A stretch of 64,000 bases of DNA from JAKFDK01 sp036676195 (lineage in GTDB: Bacteria > Bacillota > Sulfobacillia > Symbiobacteriales > ZC4RG38): the NCBI GenBank assembly GCA_036676195.1, contig JAKFDK010000040.1:1-64000 (forward strand), read 5' to 3'. This document shows positions 16,594-25,516 of the stretch, one piece after another. The notes under the pieces were generated by a model. That model searched no databases, was not told the origin of the DNA, and worked only from the letters and a program-made list of their open reading frames with translations. The translations under genes and the position numbers were made by a program. Positions within the stretch are counted from its first letter, which is position 1; each line of letters opens with the position of its first letter.

Positions 16594-17180
16594 CTACTCA
16601 ACCAGAACTTGAAAGGCGTAAGAGCCGTCGCCCTGGGGCCACTGGGCGGATACGTCATACAGATACGGCCCTGGCGCGGTGGGAAGCGTCAGAGTCACTT
16701 CGGCGGCCCGTCCGGCCGTAACCGCTGCGCTGGCCGGCTGCGGCCGCCCCTGTTCCCAGCGGTTCACCCGGATGCTGCCGGGCTGGGGCGGCGGGTCAAA
16801 GCGGATGTGTAAGGTGGCCCCCGGCGGCACCACCGGTGGCAGGTGGCCCTTCAGCAGTTCCGGCGGCGCCGGGGTGTCGGCACAGACGGCCCGGAATGAC
16901 TGCTGCCAGCAGTACGAGCCGCGGAAGGTGCGGATCGGTTCCGCACCGGCCAGCACCACCGAGCGGGCGGGCCGAAGGCCGGCGTTATTGTTGCTGCAGG
17001 CTGGTGCAGCACGGCCGGTGCCAGCCAGAACGCGAGGCTGGCCAGGGGCAGCGGCAGCAGCCAGATGACCCACGGGGGGCGCCCTGTGACCGCCGGCGCG
17101 CCCCCGAGACCGGCTGCTGCCAGGCCCAGGGCCAGCCCTACGGCCAGCACGATGCCAGCCAGGAAGAGAAGCAAGATCAT
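16594..17180 (-). pseudogene. Frameshifted membrane-anchored protein of unknown function
   Basis: It starts at ATG 17180 (overlapping the upstream stop as ATGA). The first ~65 codons give two hydrophobic helices (MILLLFLAGIVLAVGLALGL; VIWLLPLPLASLAFWLAP). Around 16950-17000 the coding signal moves to another frame and continues to 16594 as a beta-rich extracytoplasmic segment (VVLAGAEPIRTFRGSYCW; PPGATLHIRFDPPPQPGS; APGPYLYDVSAQWPQGDGSY). Together about 195 residues. One indel explains the break: a real frameshift, a sequencing error, or programmed shifting. The C-terminal part resembles a small Ig-like sandwich. Confidence 0.55.
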
Positions 17181-17650
17181 GGCAGTTCCCTACTTTGATG
17201 CCGCGAGAGCGGGACCACGGCGCAGCCGTAGGGCACGTACTTTGGCGGGGGCCGCCGGATGGAGGCAGGTCCGGTACCAAGGCCCATGTGTTTGAACTCC
17301 TCAACGATCCCGGGCAGCAGCCCACCCAGGATAGACTGGACCGGTCCGGGGCGGTCCACCGCCACCGGATCGGGCTGCCCCCAGTGGGGACCGATCCGCT
17401 CTTCCAGCGCCAGGTACTGCTCCGGGGGCAACAGGTTTGCCATGTCATCGAGATTCCCGAACCGGAGCCAGAGCTGGTCGCACTCCCGGCCCAGTGTGGA
17501 TACCACCACCCGCCAGAGACAGTCCGCCGTTGGTTCATCCTCAGCCCAGGGCGGGACCAGCGAATATCGCAAAGTCACGTCCACCGTCTCACCCCCACTG
17601 TATAGACGGTCCGACGCGGCCGGCAGTTTCCGTGCCCAGCCCGGGGACAC
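17177..17650 (-). CDS. Protein of unknown function, partner of the membrane protein
   Basis: 157 residues from GTG 17650. Composition is hydrophilic with many Trp and Pro; segments include GETVDVTLRYSLVPPWAEDE, CLWRVVVSTLGRECDQLWLR and LEERIGPHWGQPDPVAVDRP. No signal peptide or membrane helix is visible. Its stop overlaps the start of the downstream membrane-anchored gene, so the two form an operon and may work together. I do not recognise the family. Confidence 0.6.
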   Translation of the reverse strand: MSPGWARKLPAASDRLYSGGETVDVTLRYSLVPPWAEDEPTADCLWRVVVSTLGRECDQLWLRFGNLDDMANLLPPEQYLALEERIGPHWGQPDPVAVDRPGPVQSILGGLLPGIVEEFKHMGLGTGPASIRRPPPKYVPYGCAVVPLSRHQSRELP

Positions 17651-17655
17651 AGACG

Positions 17656-17698
17656 GGCCGCCGGAGCCATGCGTTGGCAGCGCACGGCTCCGGCGGCC
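17656..17698. terminator. Hairpin, probable terminator of the FIMAH-protein gene
   Basis: GGCCGCCGGAGCC / 17-nt loop / GGCTCCGGCGGCC, a perfect 13-bp stem 36 nt past the minus-strand stop at 17735. The U-tract is poor in both directions. Confidence 0.5.
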
Positions 17699-17734
17699 TT
17701 ATCGTGATCCCGGTTGCATCGCTGTAGCCACAGG

Positions 17735-18646
17735 CTACCAGTCGGTACCGGACAGTTGCTCGCGCAGGTTTTCCGCCTCACGCACCAGCATGGCACCGGC
17801 CCCCGGCGCCACGTTGCCCAGGGCGATGCCGCGTCGGACATCGTTGGTAAAGGAGACCAACAGCTTGTCTGTTGTGTAGTAGTCAGACTGCGCCAGGAAG
17901 TCAGCCGCCTGCCGGCACCGGCTCATCAAGCGGCCCAGCAGCAGGGGGGTACGGATGTCCCCGGTTTCACCATAGCCTGTGGTCAGGTCGCACAGGCCCG
18001 GCAGGCTCACCCCGACCTGGAAAATCACCGTGGCCACCGCCTCGTGGCTGGCCAGATCCACGGCAAAAACCTCCAGCAGATGTTCGCCGGGTCCCAGTTC
18101 CTGCAGGTTGATGGTGGTGTGGTTGTCCACCGGCAGCCCGTCCAGGTAGGCATCGGTCATCCACAGTCCGGACAGGTCGTCCCGGGCGCTGAATTCCAGC
18201 CGGAAGGAATCAGCCGCCTGGTAGATCCCCGGTGCCGGCGACTGGATCTCTACCACCGGCGCGGTCAGGTCCAGACTCAGGGTCTGCGCGCGGGGGGCTT
18301 CAGTATTGCCGGCGGTGTCCACAGAGCGATATTCCAGCACCAGATCCCGGCCTTCGGTCGCAATAGTGAAAGGTTCTGTATACTCGGCCCAGTCGCCCCC
18401 GTTCAGGCGATATACCGTCTGGGCCACCGCTCCGTCGTCACTGGCCTGCAGGGCCACCTTGACCGGCGTCACGTACCACTCCATCCACCCGTCCGGCGCG
18501 GCCGGTTCGAACAGGGCGGTGGTGACCGGCGGTTGGGTGTCTGCAGCGGCCAGGGCCGGAACCGGCGCGGCCCCACCCGCCGCACCCAGGACCAGCGCCG
18601 TTACCGCCAGGCTGCCCGCGATGGCCCATGCTTTACGCACGGGCAT
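17735..18646 (-). CDS. Secreted Ig-like/FIMAH-domain protein
   Basis: 303 residues; ATG 18646 is preceded by GGAGGTG. A Sec signal peptide (MPVRKAWAIAGSLAVTALVL, cleavage after ALAA) is followed by an OmpL47/chitobiase-like beta domain (TVYRLNGGDWAEYTEPFTIA) and a second Ig-like unit (TAPVVEIQSPAPGIYQAADS). The C-terminal ~85 residues (LCDLTTGYGETGDIRTPLLL ... RQAADFLAQSDYYTTDKLL) fit FIMAH, a helical domain found on secreted Bacillota proteins. It is exported and probably acts at the cell surface; substrate unknown. Confidence 0.8.
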   Translation of the reverse strand: MPVRKAWAIAGSLAVTALVLGAAGGAAPVPALAAADTQPPVTTALFEPAAPDGWMEWYVTPVKVALQASDDGAVAQTVYRLNGGDWAEYTEPFTIATEGRDLVLEYRSVDTAGNTEAPRAQTLSLDLTAPVVEIQSPAPGIYQAADSFRLEFSARDDLSGLWMTDAYLDGLPVDNHTTINLQELGPGEHLLEVFAVDLASHEAVATVIFQVGVSLPGLCDLTTGYGETGDIRTPLLLGRLMSRCRQAADFLAQSDYYTTDKLLVSFTNDVRRGIALGNVAPGAGAMLVREAENLREQLSGTDW

Positions 18647-18793
18647 CACCTCCATGCGGTTCTGAGTTCTGCCACACACTTCGGCCTGTGATCTGGAAAT
18701 ACCTGGGTGCAGACAGGTTTTGCCTGCCAGCGGGAGCCAGGCGCCTGAGCCCGCATGCCCTGGCGGCCGGGGGGCAGGCGGCGGGTGACCGCG

Positions 18794-18799
18794 TATAAT
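18794..18799 (+). promoter_or_regulatory. TATAAT -10 element of the ferritin-like gene
   Basis: A perfect TATAAT 25 nt before the GTG at 18824. No convincing -35 hexamer at 16-18 nt upstream (GGGGCA region), so only the -10 is supported. Confidence 0.4.
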
Positions 18800-18823
18800 A
18801 GGGCGTGAGGGAGGTGACCTGCC

Positions 18824-19150
18824 GTGAATCCATGGTTGGTCGCCGGGATGCCCTTGGGCGCCCGGGCGATGCCGGTGGCCGCTGGACCCGAGCCCTACGG
18901 ATTGATGGCAGCGCAGCGGGTGCGTGACCTGGAGTTCCTGCGCCGTGATCTGATGGGAGAATTGGAAGCGATCAATGAGTATCAGAGCCACCTGCAGCAG
19001 GCCAGTGACCCCCAGGTGCGGGCCTGGCTGTTCCATATCATTCAGGACGAGCGGGAACATGTGGCAGAACTGACGCGTCTGATCCGGCGGCTGGACCCAT
19101 ACCAGGAAGCTAAATTCGCCGCGTTACATGACGAGGGGAGCGCCCGCTGA
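18824..19150 (+). CDS. Ferritin-like/rubrerythrin-type small protein
   Basis: 108 residues, GTG start with GGGAGGTGA upstream. After a 28-residue Pro/Met-rich leader comes a two-helix half-ferritin: LRRDLMGELEAINEYQSHLQ and WLFHIIQDEREHVAELTRLI, carrying Glu and the ExxH-type metal ligands (DEREH). Proteins of this size usually dimerise or decamerise to build a di-iron site, as in encapsulated ferritins; no encapsulin gene is in the window. A role in iron storage or peroxide handling is likely but not proved. It stands alone with its own -10 element. Confidence 0.75.
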   Translation: MNPWLVAGMPLGARAMPVAAGPEPYGLMAAQRVRDLEFLRRDLMGELEAINEYQSHLQQASDPQVRAWLFHIIQDEREHVAELTRLIRRLDPYQEAKFAALHDEGSAR

Positions 19151-19205
19151 GGCGCTTCCCGTTCGCCGATTGTAAGAGGATTCAAGCGATACACATCGAA
19201 TGATT

Positions 19206-19237
19206 ATTAGTACCAACATTATAATGCTACTACTAAT
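19206..19237. promoter_or_regulatory. AT-rich palindrome around a TATAAT box (promoter/operator)
   Basis: ATTAGTA (19206-19212) and TACTAAT (19231-19237) form a perfect 7-bp inverted repeat with a TATAAT (19220-19225) between them, in an AT-rich island about 90 nt before the dehydrogenase start. This is the layout of a repressor operator over a promoter. No good -35 is seen. Confidence 0.5.
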
Positions 19238-19325
19238 TTTTCGAGGAGGCCGACCGGACATCCCACCCCGGCGGTATACATATCAGTGTCAATGCGGCGG
19301 GGTGCGGAGCGGAGGGGGCGGTCTG

Positions 19326-20468
19326 ATGCAGGTGGTGATCCTGGGCGGTGCCGGGGATATGGGCCAGCGGGCGGTTCGTACCCTGGCCCGGTATCCGGAG
19401 CTGGAGCGCCTGACCATTGCCGATCTGAACCTGGACCGGGCGGCGCAACTGGCTCGGGACCTTGGGGGGGCGCCCCGGGTCCGGGCGGTGCGGGTGGATG
19501 CCACCGATCCCCGGTCCCTGATTGAGGCGATTCGCGGGCACCGGGTGGCGGTGGGGGCCATCGGGCCGTTCTACAAGTTCGAGGTGCCCGTGGCGAGGGC
19601 TGCCATGGCGGCCGGGGCCGATTACATCAGCCTGTGCGACGATTACGACGCTGCCCGTGCCGTGCTGGACCTGCACCAGGAGGCAGCCGGCGCCGGCCAG
19701 CGTGTGATTACCGGCATGGGCTGGACCCCCGGTCTGTCCAACGTGCTGGCCCGGCGCGGCGCAGACTTGCTGGATCGGGCCGACGCCGTGGATATTGCCT
19801 GGGTCGGGGCGGCGGCCGACTCCAAGGGCTTGGCGGTAGTACAGCACACCATCCACATCTTCACCGGCCTGGTGCCGACCTTTCTGAACGGCGAGTGGAC
19901 CGAGGTGCGCGCCGGCTCCGGCCGGGTGACCTGGGACTTTGCTGCACCTCTGGGCGCCTGCACCGTCTTCCATGTGGGCCACCCGGAGCCGCTCACCATC
20001 CCCCGTTTCATCCCCGGTCTGCAGCAGGTGACGCTGCGGGGCGGCCTGACGGAGCCGTTTCTGAACTGGCTGGGGCTGCTGGTCACCCGCCTGGGTCTGA
20101 CCAATTCGGTGCGCAAGAAAGATGTGCTGGGCCGGATGATTTACCGGCTGTTGCCGGCGCTGGAGAAGATCGGCCCGCAAGGCGTGGCGTGCAGCGGGTT
20201 GCGGGTAGAGGTACGGGGTGAGCAGGGTGGGCGTCCGATGCGGGCGGTGTTTACCGCCGCCGACCATATGGAGAACCTGACCGGCATTCCCCTGGCCGTG
20301 GGCGCTGCCCTGCTGGCTCGGGGTCAGGTCACCTGCCCACCCGGCGTCTGGGCCCCCGAGGCCCCCGGGGCGATAGACCCAGCCCTGTTTCTGTCGGAAC
20401 TGGCCGAACAGGGCGTGCGGGTGGAAGCACGGATTGAGGAAGCAGCAACGGCCATACAGGGCAGGTGA
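19326..20468 (+). CDS. Saccharopine dehydrogenase-like NAD(P) oxidoreductase
   Basis: 380 residues starting at ATG 19326 (GAGGGGGCGG upstream; the open frame to 19200 has no better site). The N-terminal Rossmann fold MQVVILGGAGDMGQRAVRTL and the GAIGPFYKFEVPVARAAMAA segment are typical of saccharopine dehydrogenase/LysW-type reductase relatives; GADYISLCDDYDAA and ITGMGWTPGLSN follow. Such proteins act on amino acids, trans-acting lipids or unknown imines, so the substrate cannot be fixed. A sigma-54 activator gene lies 6 nt downstream and may be cotranscribed. Confidence 0.82.
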   Translation: MQVVILGGAGDMGQRAVRTLARYPELERLTIADLNLDRAAQLARDLGGAPRVRAVRVDATDPRSLIEAIRGHRVAVGAIGPFYKFEVPVARAAMAAGADYISLCDDYDAARAVLDLHQEAAGAGQRVITGMGWTPGLSNVLARRGADLLDRADAVDIAWVGAAADSKGLAVVQHTIHIFTGLVPTFLNGEWTEVRAGSGRVTWDFAAPLGACTVFHVGHPEPLTIPRFIPGLQQVTLRGGLTEPFLNWLGLLVTRLGLTNSVRKKDVLGRMIYRLLPALEKIGPQGVACSGLRVEVRGEQGGRPMRAVFTAADHMENLTGIPLAVGAALLARGQVTCPPGVWAPEAPGAIDPALFLSELAEQGVRVEARIEEAATAIQGR

Positions 20469-20474
20469 TGCCGC

Positions 20475-21455
20475 ATGGAGACGCAGACGCAGCTCAAGTA
20501 CACCCTCGATAACCTGATCGGAGTCAGTCCGGCCCTGGCTGCCCTTAAAGAGCAGGTACGGCTGGCGGCGCGCGGCCCGGGCACCGTGCTGCTGCTGGGG
20601 GAGACCGGCACGGGCAAGGAATTGCTGGCCCATGCCCTGCATGCCGCCTCGCCCCGGGCCTCCGGCCCCTTTGTGGTGGTGAACTGCGCCGCCATCCCGG
20701 CCGAACTGATCGAGGCTGAGTTCTTCGGGTATGCCCCGGGGGCGTTCACCGGAGCCGCTCCGGGCGGACACAAAGGCAAGTTTGAGCGGGCGCACGGCGG
20801 CACGCTGTTCCTGGATGAGATTTCTGAACTGTCCCTGACCCTGCAGGCCAAGCTGCTGCGGGCCCTGCAGGAAAAGGAAGTGGAGCGGCTGGGCGGTGGC
20901 GGTCCGGTGCGGCTGGACGTGCGGGTGGTGGCAGCGTCGAACCAGGACCTGCAGGCCCTGGTGGCCGCCGGCCAGTTTCGGGCCGACCTGTTCTGGCGGC
21001 TAAATGTGATTACCCTGCGGGTGCCGCCCTTGCGGGATCGTCTGGAAGATGTGATTCCCCTGGCAGCGCATTTCCTGGAGTGGGCGGCGGCGGAACTGGA
21101 TCTGCCGGCACCGGCGCTGTCAGCGGCGGCCGCCACCGCTCTGCTGGCGCACACCTGGCCGGGCAATGTGCGGGAACTGGCCAACGCCATGCAGCGGGCT
21201 GTTCACCTGGACTGCGGACCGGTTCTGACCTGCCGCCATTTGCCGCCGGAATGGGCCGCCGCCGGGCCTGCCGAACCCGCCGGTACGCCCGGGAATGCTG
21301 CCGGGCGGCGGGAGGGAATCCGCCGGGTCCGCCGGCTGGCGGAACACCAGGCCATTACCCAGGCGCTGGAACGCACCGGCGGCAACAAGGCCCGGGCGGC
21401 CCGGCTGCTAGGCCTGAGCCGTTCGCAACTGTATGAAAAGCTCAAACAGCGGTAG
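20475..21455 (+). CDS. Sigma-54-dependent transcriptional activator lacking a sensor domain
   Basis: 326 residues: AAA+ sigma-54 interaction domain from residue ~12 (Walker A GETGTGKE, sigma-54 contact loop GAFTGA, Walker B GTLFLDEIS, arginine-finger region WRLNVITLRVPPLRDR) and a C-terminal Fis-type HTH (NKARAARLLGLSRSQLYEKL). No PAS, GAF or receiver domain is present, so it resembles PspF-type activators controlled by a partner protein. It probably drives a sigma-54 promoter nearby, but I found no clear TGGCAC-N5-TTGC element in the flanking gaps. A terminator follows at once. Confidence 0.93.
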   Translation: METQTQLKYTLDNLIGVSPALAALKEQVRLAARGPGTVLLLGETGTGKELLAHALHAASPRASGPFVVVNCAAIPAELIEAEFFGYAPGAFTGAAPGGHKGKFERAHGGTLFLDEISELSLTLQAKLLRALQEKEVERLGGGGPVRLDVRVVAASNQDLQALVAAGQFRADLFWRLNVITLRVPPLRDRLEDVIPLAAHFLEWAAAELDLPAPALSAAAATALLAHTWPGNVRELANAMQRAVHLDCGPVLTCRHLPPEWAAAGPAEPAGTPGNAAGRREGIRRVRRLAEHQAITQALERTGGNKARAARLLGLSRSQLYEKLKQR

Positions 21456-21460
21456 CTCCA

Positions 21461-21489
21461 ATCCCCCTGGCCGGGGGATTTTCATTTCA
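21461..21489 (+). terminator. Terminator after the sigma-54 activator
   Basis: ATCCCCC / TGGCC / GGGGGAT followed by TTTTCATTTC, 5 nt after the stop codon. Confidence 0.8.
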
Positions 21490-21707
21490 GTAACCCTTAA
21501 AAAAAGCAGGCTCCAGACCGAAACTTTATATGCATACTGTTTGCGCAGTCGGAAGCGGTTGGGTGGCTACTGCCAATCAACCCGGTTATGGAATAATAAA
21601 CATTTCCCACCATAAAAACAGCGTTACATAAGAAAAGGGATTGGTTACTCGTTGTTGAATTTAGCCTATCCCGTAACCATCGTGTCGAACGACAAGGAGG
21701 ACACCCT

Positions 21708-23381
21708 GTGCAGAATAAGCGCATCGCGCTGACGTTGCTCGCCGCCATTGCCGGTGCCGTCTTTGCCGGCGGCTGCGGCAGTTCCAAGAGCGCTGAGCCG
21801 GGTCCGGCCCCGGCGGCCCCCGTCAAGGCGGAAACGCCAGTGGATGGCGGCACCCTCAACCTGTCCATGTATTCGGCGCCCAAAGGGGTTTTTAACCCGG
21901 TCGTGTACGAGGACCAGTATGACGCCAACGTGATTGGTCTGGTGTTCAACGGCCTGCTGAAGCTGGGCAACCAGCTGGAGTGGGTCCCGGATTTGGCCGA
22001 CAGTTATACCGTTTCCCCTGATAACAAGACGATCACCTTCGTCCTGCGCAAGAACGTGCAGTGGCACGACGGCAAGCCCTTTACCGCCAAGGATGTGGCC
22101 TTTACCTTCAAGACCATCCTGGACCCCAAGTACCCCGGCGTGCGGGCAGACGACTTCATGGACCTGGTGGGGGCAGAGGAATACAAGGCCGGCAAGGCCC
22201 AGGATGTGCCTGGGATCAAGATTATCGGCGACCACGAGATCAGCTTCACCACCAAGGAGCCGATGGCGCCGATCCTTGAGCGGCTGGCCTTCCCGATCAT
22301 CCCTGAGCATGTCTTTACCGGCAGCGACCTGAGCAAGCTGATGGAGCACACGGCCACCCGCATGCCCATCGGCACTGGCCCCTATAAGTTTGTGGGCTAC
22401 AAGGCCGACCAATTCGTGGAACTGACCCGGAACGATCAGTACTTTGGCGGCAAACCCCACATTGACAAGGTCATTTACAAGATCGTCAACCAGGAAGTGG
22501 CCCTGGGGCAGTTGCAGAATGGCGAGATCGACTTTGCCGATGCCAAGCCTGCCGATATGAAGGTCCTTGGCAATATGAAGAACGTGAAGCTGGACGAGCA
22601 GCCCAACTTCGGCTACCAGTTCATGGGCTTTAATCACCGCCACGAGTTCCTGAAGGACAAGCGGGTTCGCCAGGCATTCATGTATGCGACTAACCGGCAG
22701 GCCATTGTGGACAAGCTGCTGGCCGGCAAGGGCACCATCATGAACAGCCACATGCCGCCGGTTTCCTGGGCCTACGACGCCAAGGCCCTGAACGACTACA
22801 AGTTCGACCCGGCCAAGGCAGCGGCGCTGCTGGCTGAAGCCGGTTTCAAGGACAAGAACGCCGACGGCTACCTGACCAGGGACGGCAAGGTCCTGGAGTT
22901 TACCCTCAAGTACCCCACCGGCAACAAGGTGCGTGAACAGTCGGCCACGTTGATCCAGGACAACCTGAAGTCGGTGGGCGTCAAGATCAACCTGGAAAGC
23001 ATGGAATTCGCCACGATGGCCAAGCAGGTCTTCGACGACCGCAACGCCGATCTGTGGCTGATGGGCTGGAGCCTGACCCTGGATCCGGACCCCGCCGGGA
23101 TCTTCCTGGTTACTCCGGACAACAAGTGGTCCCAGGTCACCGGCTGGGACAGCCCGCAGAACAAGGAACTGATTGAAAAGGGTGTCCGGGTGCTGAAAAC
23201 GGAAGAGCGCAAGCCGATCTACTCCGCCTGGGCCAAGCTGATTAACGACGAACTGCCCTATGCCTTCCTGTACAGCGAGAATAAGATCTATGCCATGAGT
23301 AACCGGGTCAAGGGCTGGGAGCCCGACATCCGTGGTCCCCTGTGGAACATTGAGAAGCTGTGGATTCCTGCGGCCGGCTAA
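21708..23381 (+). CDS. Dipeptide/nickel-type ABC importer, substrate-binding lipoprotein (family 5)
   Basis: 557 residues, GTG start with AAGGAGG upstream. Lipoprotein signal RIALTLLAAIAGAVFAGGC, then a family-5 solute-binding fold: VFNGLLKLGNQLEWVPDLAD, FVLRKNVQWHDGKPFTAKDV, RMPIGTGPYKFVGY, KRVRQAFMYATNRQAIVDKL, DLWLMGWSLTLDPDP. It binds oligopeptides or related ligands outside the cell. Genes for two permeases follow in the same direction, but no DppD/F-type ATPase is encoded, so the ATPases must lie elsewhere. The 250-nt gap upstream is AT-rich and probably holds the promoter. Confidence 0.92.
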   Translation: MQNKRIALTLLAAIAGAVFAGGCGSSKSAEPGPAPAAPVKAETPVDGGTLNLSMYSAPKGVFNPVVYEDQYDANVIGLVFNGLLKLGNQLEWVPDLADSYTVSPDNKTITFVLRKNVQWHDGKPFTAKDVAFTFKTILDPKYPGVRADDFMDLVGAEEYKAGKAQDVPGIKIIGDHEISFTTKEPMAPILERLAFPIIPEHVFTGSDLSKLMEHTATRMPIGTGPYKFVGYKADQFVELTRNDQYFGGKPHIDKVIYKIVNQEVALGQLQNGEIDFADAKPADMKVLGNMKNVKLDEQPNFGYQFMGFNHRHEFLKDKRVRQAFMYATNRQAIVDKLLAGKGTIMNSHMPPVSWAYDAKALNDYKFDPAKAAALLAEAGFKDKNADGYLTRDGKVLEFTLKYPTGNKVREQSATLIQDNLKSVGVKINLESMEFATMAKQVFDDRNADLWLMGWSLTLDPDPAGIFLVTPDNKWSQVTGWDSPQNKELIEKGVRVLKTEERKPIYSAWAKLINDELPYAFLYSENKIYAMSNRVKGWEPDIRGPLWNIEKLWIPAAG

Positions 23382-23486
23382 AAAACCGGTGCAAGGCGAT
23401 GGGCGGGGGCCGGTCCGGTCCCTGCCCGTTCCCGGCTTTGGCCTGGATACAGAGAAGGGAGGTGCGGGGGGAAGGTCCCCCGGTCA

Positions 23487-24449
23487 ATGCTGAAATACGT
23501 CATTCGCCGGATTCTGCAGGCGCTGCCGATCCTGCTGGCGATCACCGTGGTGGTTTTCCTGGTGATCCGGCTGGCTCCGGGCGACCCTTTCACCGGTATG
23601 GTGGACCCGCGCATCAGCCAGGACGCCATCGAAGCTGCCCGGGTCCGTCTGGGCCTGAACCAGCCCCTGTATGTACAGTATTGGCACTGGCTGCGGGAAC
23701 TGCTGACCGGCAACCTGGGCTATAGCATCCGCTTCCAGCGCCCGGTGGCGGACATTATCACCGAGCGTCTGCCGGCCAGCCTGCTGCTGGGACTGGCCAC
23801 CCAGTTCATCGTGTTTGCCCTTGGCCTGCCCATCGGCGTGCTGGCGGCCACCCGGAAGAATACCTGGCTGGACCACGTGGTGACGACCTTTGCCTTTGCC
23901 GGCCTGTCGGTGCCCAGCTTCTTTTTTGGCCTGGCCCTGATTCGGGTCTTTGCCCTGCAACTGCAGTGGCTGCCTTCCAGCGGCATGGTGACCCCCGGCG
24001 CCCATTATAGCGGCTGGGCGCACTATGCGGACCTGGCCAGGCACCTGATTCTGCCCGCCCTGACCCTGGGCCTGGTCTCCGTGGCCGGTCTGATGCGCTA
24101 TGTGCGCTCGGCCATGCTCGAGGTCGTCCGCATGGATTACGTACGGGTGGCACGGGCCAAGGGCCTGGCCGAGAAAACGGTTGTGTACAAGCATGCCCTG
24201 CGCAATGCCCTGCTGCCTGTGGTGACGATTCTGGGCCTGGAACTGCCCGCCCTGGTGGGCGGTGCGATTCTGACCGAGAGCATTTACTCCTGGCCCGGAC
24301 TGGGCCGGGTTGGCTTTACTGCCCTGCTGGAGCGGGACTATCCCGTGCTGATGGCTTTTAACCTGATGGCGGCGGTACTGACGCTGGCCGGCAGCCTGCT
24401 GGCCGATCTGGGCTATGCGCTGGTGGACCCCCGCATCCGTTACGACTGA
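23487..24449 (+). CDS. DppB/OppB-type ABC permease
   Basis: 320 residues, six predicted membrane helices. The N-terminus MLKYVIRRILQALPILLAIT and the coupling-helix region RVARAKGLAEKTVVYKHALR are diagnostic of DppB/OppB/NikB permeases. It is 105 nt after the binding-protein gene and 38 nt before the second permease. It forms one half of the membrane channel for peptide (or nickel-chelate) import. Confidence 0.93.
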   Translation: MLKYVIRRILQALPILLAITVVVFLVIRLAPGDPFTGMVDPRISQDAIEAARVRLGLNQPLYVQYWHWLRELLTGNLGYSIRFQRPVADIITERLPASLLLGLATQFIVFALGLPIGVLAATRKNTWLDHVVTTFAFAGLSVPSFFFGLALIRVFALQLQWLPSSGMVTPGAHYSGWAHYADLARHLILPALTLGLVSVAGLMRYVRSAMLEVVRMDYVRVARAKGLAEKTVVYKHALRNALLPVVTILGLELPALVGGAILTESIYSWPGLGRVGFTALLERDYPVLMAFNLMAAVLTLAGSLLADLGYALVDPRIRYD

Positions 24450-24487
24450 CCCGGGACCGGGAATCGACCGTGAAAGGGGGGACAGAG

Positions 24488-25399
24488 ATGGTTGCGGAAC
24501 CGAAGCCTCAGGTGGTGGAGGAGGGAGTTGTGGTGCAGCAGCCGGGGGGCGAAAGCCTCTGGACGATTGCCCGGCGGCGCCTGATGCGCAACCACCGCGC
24601 CATGGCCGGCCTGCTGGTGTTGGCCGTTCTGGCCATGCTCAGCATTCTGGCCCCGGTGATTGCACCCTATGAACGTGACAAGACCGACGTGCTGGCCATT
24701 GAGGAGCCGCCATCGGCTGCCCATGTGCTGGGCACCGACGATTTGGGCCGGGATATTTTTACCCGCCTGCTCTACGGCGGCCGCATGTCCATGAGCGTCG
24801 GCTTGATTTCGGTCACCCTGTCCATCAGCATTGGCACCACCCTGGGCGCCCTGGCCGGTTACTACGGCAAGTGGGTCGACAGCATGATCATGCGGGCCAC
24901 CGATATGGTGATGGTCTTTCCGTTCTTCCCGTTAGCGCTGACCATTAACGCGGCGCTCGGGCCGAGCATCTGGAACACCATGATCGTGATTGGCCTGCTT
25001 TCCTGGCCTGGTGTGGCCCGCCTGGTCCGCGGCGAGTTCCTGAGCCTGCGCAGCCGGGAATTTGTGCAGGCTGCCCACGCCATGGGCGCGGCGGACGGAC
25101 AGGTGATTTTCCGGCACATGCTGCCCAACGCGGTGGCGCCGCTGTTTGTGGCCGCCACCCTCGGCGTGGCCGGCGCCATTCTGGGTGAGGCCGGCCTCAG
25201 CTTCCTCGGTCTGGGCGTACCGCAGCCCATGCCTTCCTGGGGCAATATGCTGTCCGGGGCGCTGTCGCTGAAGGTGCTGCTGTATCAGCCCTGGATGTGG
25301 CTGCCGCCGGGCGGCCTGATCTTCCTGGCCGTGATTTCGATTAATTTCCTGGGCGACGGCCTCCGGGATGCCCTTGACCCGCGGTTGAAGGATAGTTGA
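24488..25399 (+). CDS. DppC/OppC-type ABC permease
   Basis: 303 residues; ATG 24488 is chosen because AAAGGGGGG precedes it (an upstream GTG at 24470 overlaps that site). DppC signatures: HVLGTDDLGRDIFTRLLYGG, the EAA loop EFVQAAHAMGAADGQVIFRH and GEAGLSFLGLGVPQPMPSWG. It partners the upstream permease. The operon ends at the hairpin 25421-25450, without ATPase genes. Confidence 0.93.
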   Translation: MVAEPKPQVVEEGVVVQQPGGESLWTIARRRLMRNHRAMAGLLVLAVLAMLSILAPVIAPYERDKTDVLAIEEPPSAAHVLGTDDLGRDIFTRLLYGGRMSMSVGLISVTLSISIGTTLGALAGYYGKWVDSMIMRATDMVMVFPFFPLALTINAALGPSIWNTMIVIGLLSWPGVARLVRGEFLSLRSREFVQAAHAMGAADGQVIFRHMLPNAVAPLFVAATLGVAGAILGEAGLSFLGLGVPQPMPSWGNMLSGALSLKVLLYQPWMWLPPGGLIFLAVISINFLGDGLRDALDPRLKDS

Positions 25400-25420
25400 T
25401 GGGCCGGGGCGCACACAGCG

Positions 25421-25450
25421 AAGGTGGTCGGGACGATTCCCGGCCACCTT
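25421..25450 (+). terminator. Terminator of the peptide-importer operon
   Basis: AAGGTGGTCGGGA / CGAT / TCCCGGCCACCTT, a 13-bp stem with one G-T pair, 21 nt after dppC-like. The downstream tail is weak (TGCTTGTGG). Confidence 0.65.
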
Positions 25451-25516
25451 TGCTTGTGGTTTGTGGCAGCTTTCCGGGCGCCAGGGTACTACGCTGATGG
25501 CCCCTGGGTGGGGAGG

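Noticed and set aside
21456..21707. A sigma-54 promoter for the peptide-importer operon
   Set aside because: The nearest string, TGGCTACTGCC, lacks the proper spacing and bases of the -24/-12 consensus.
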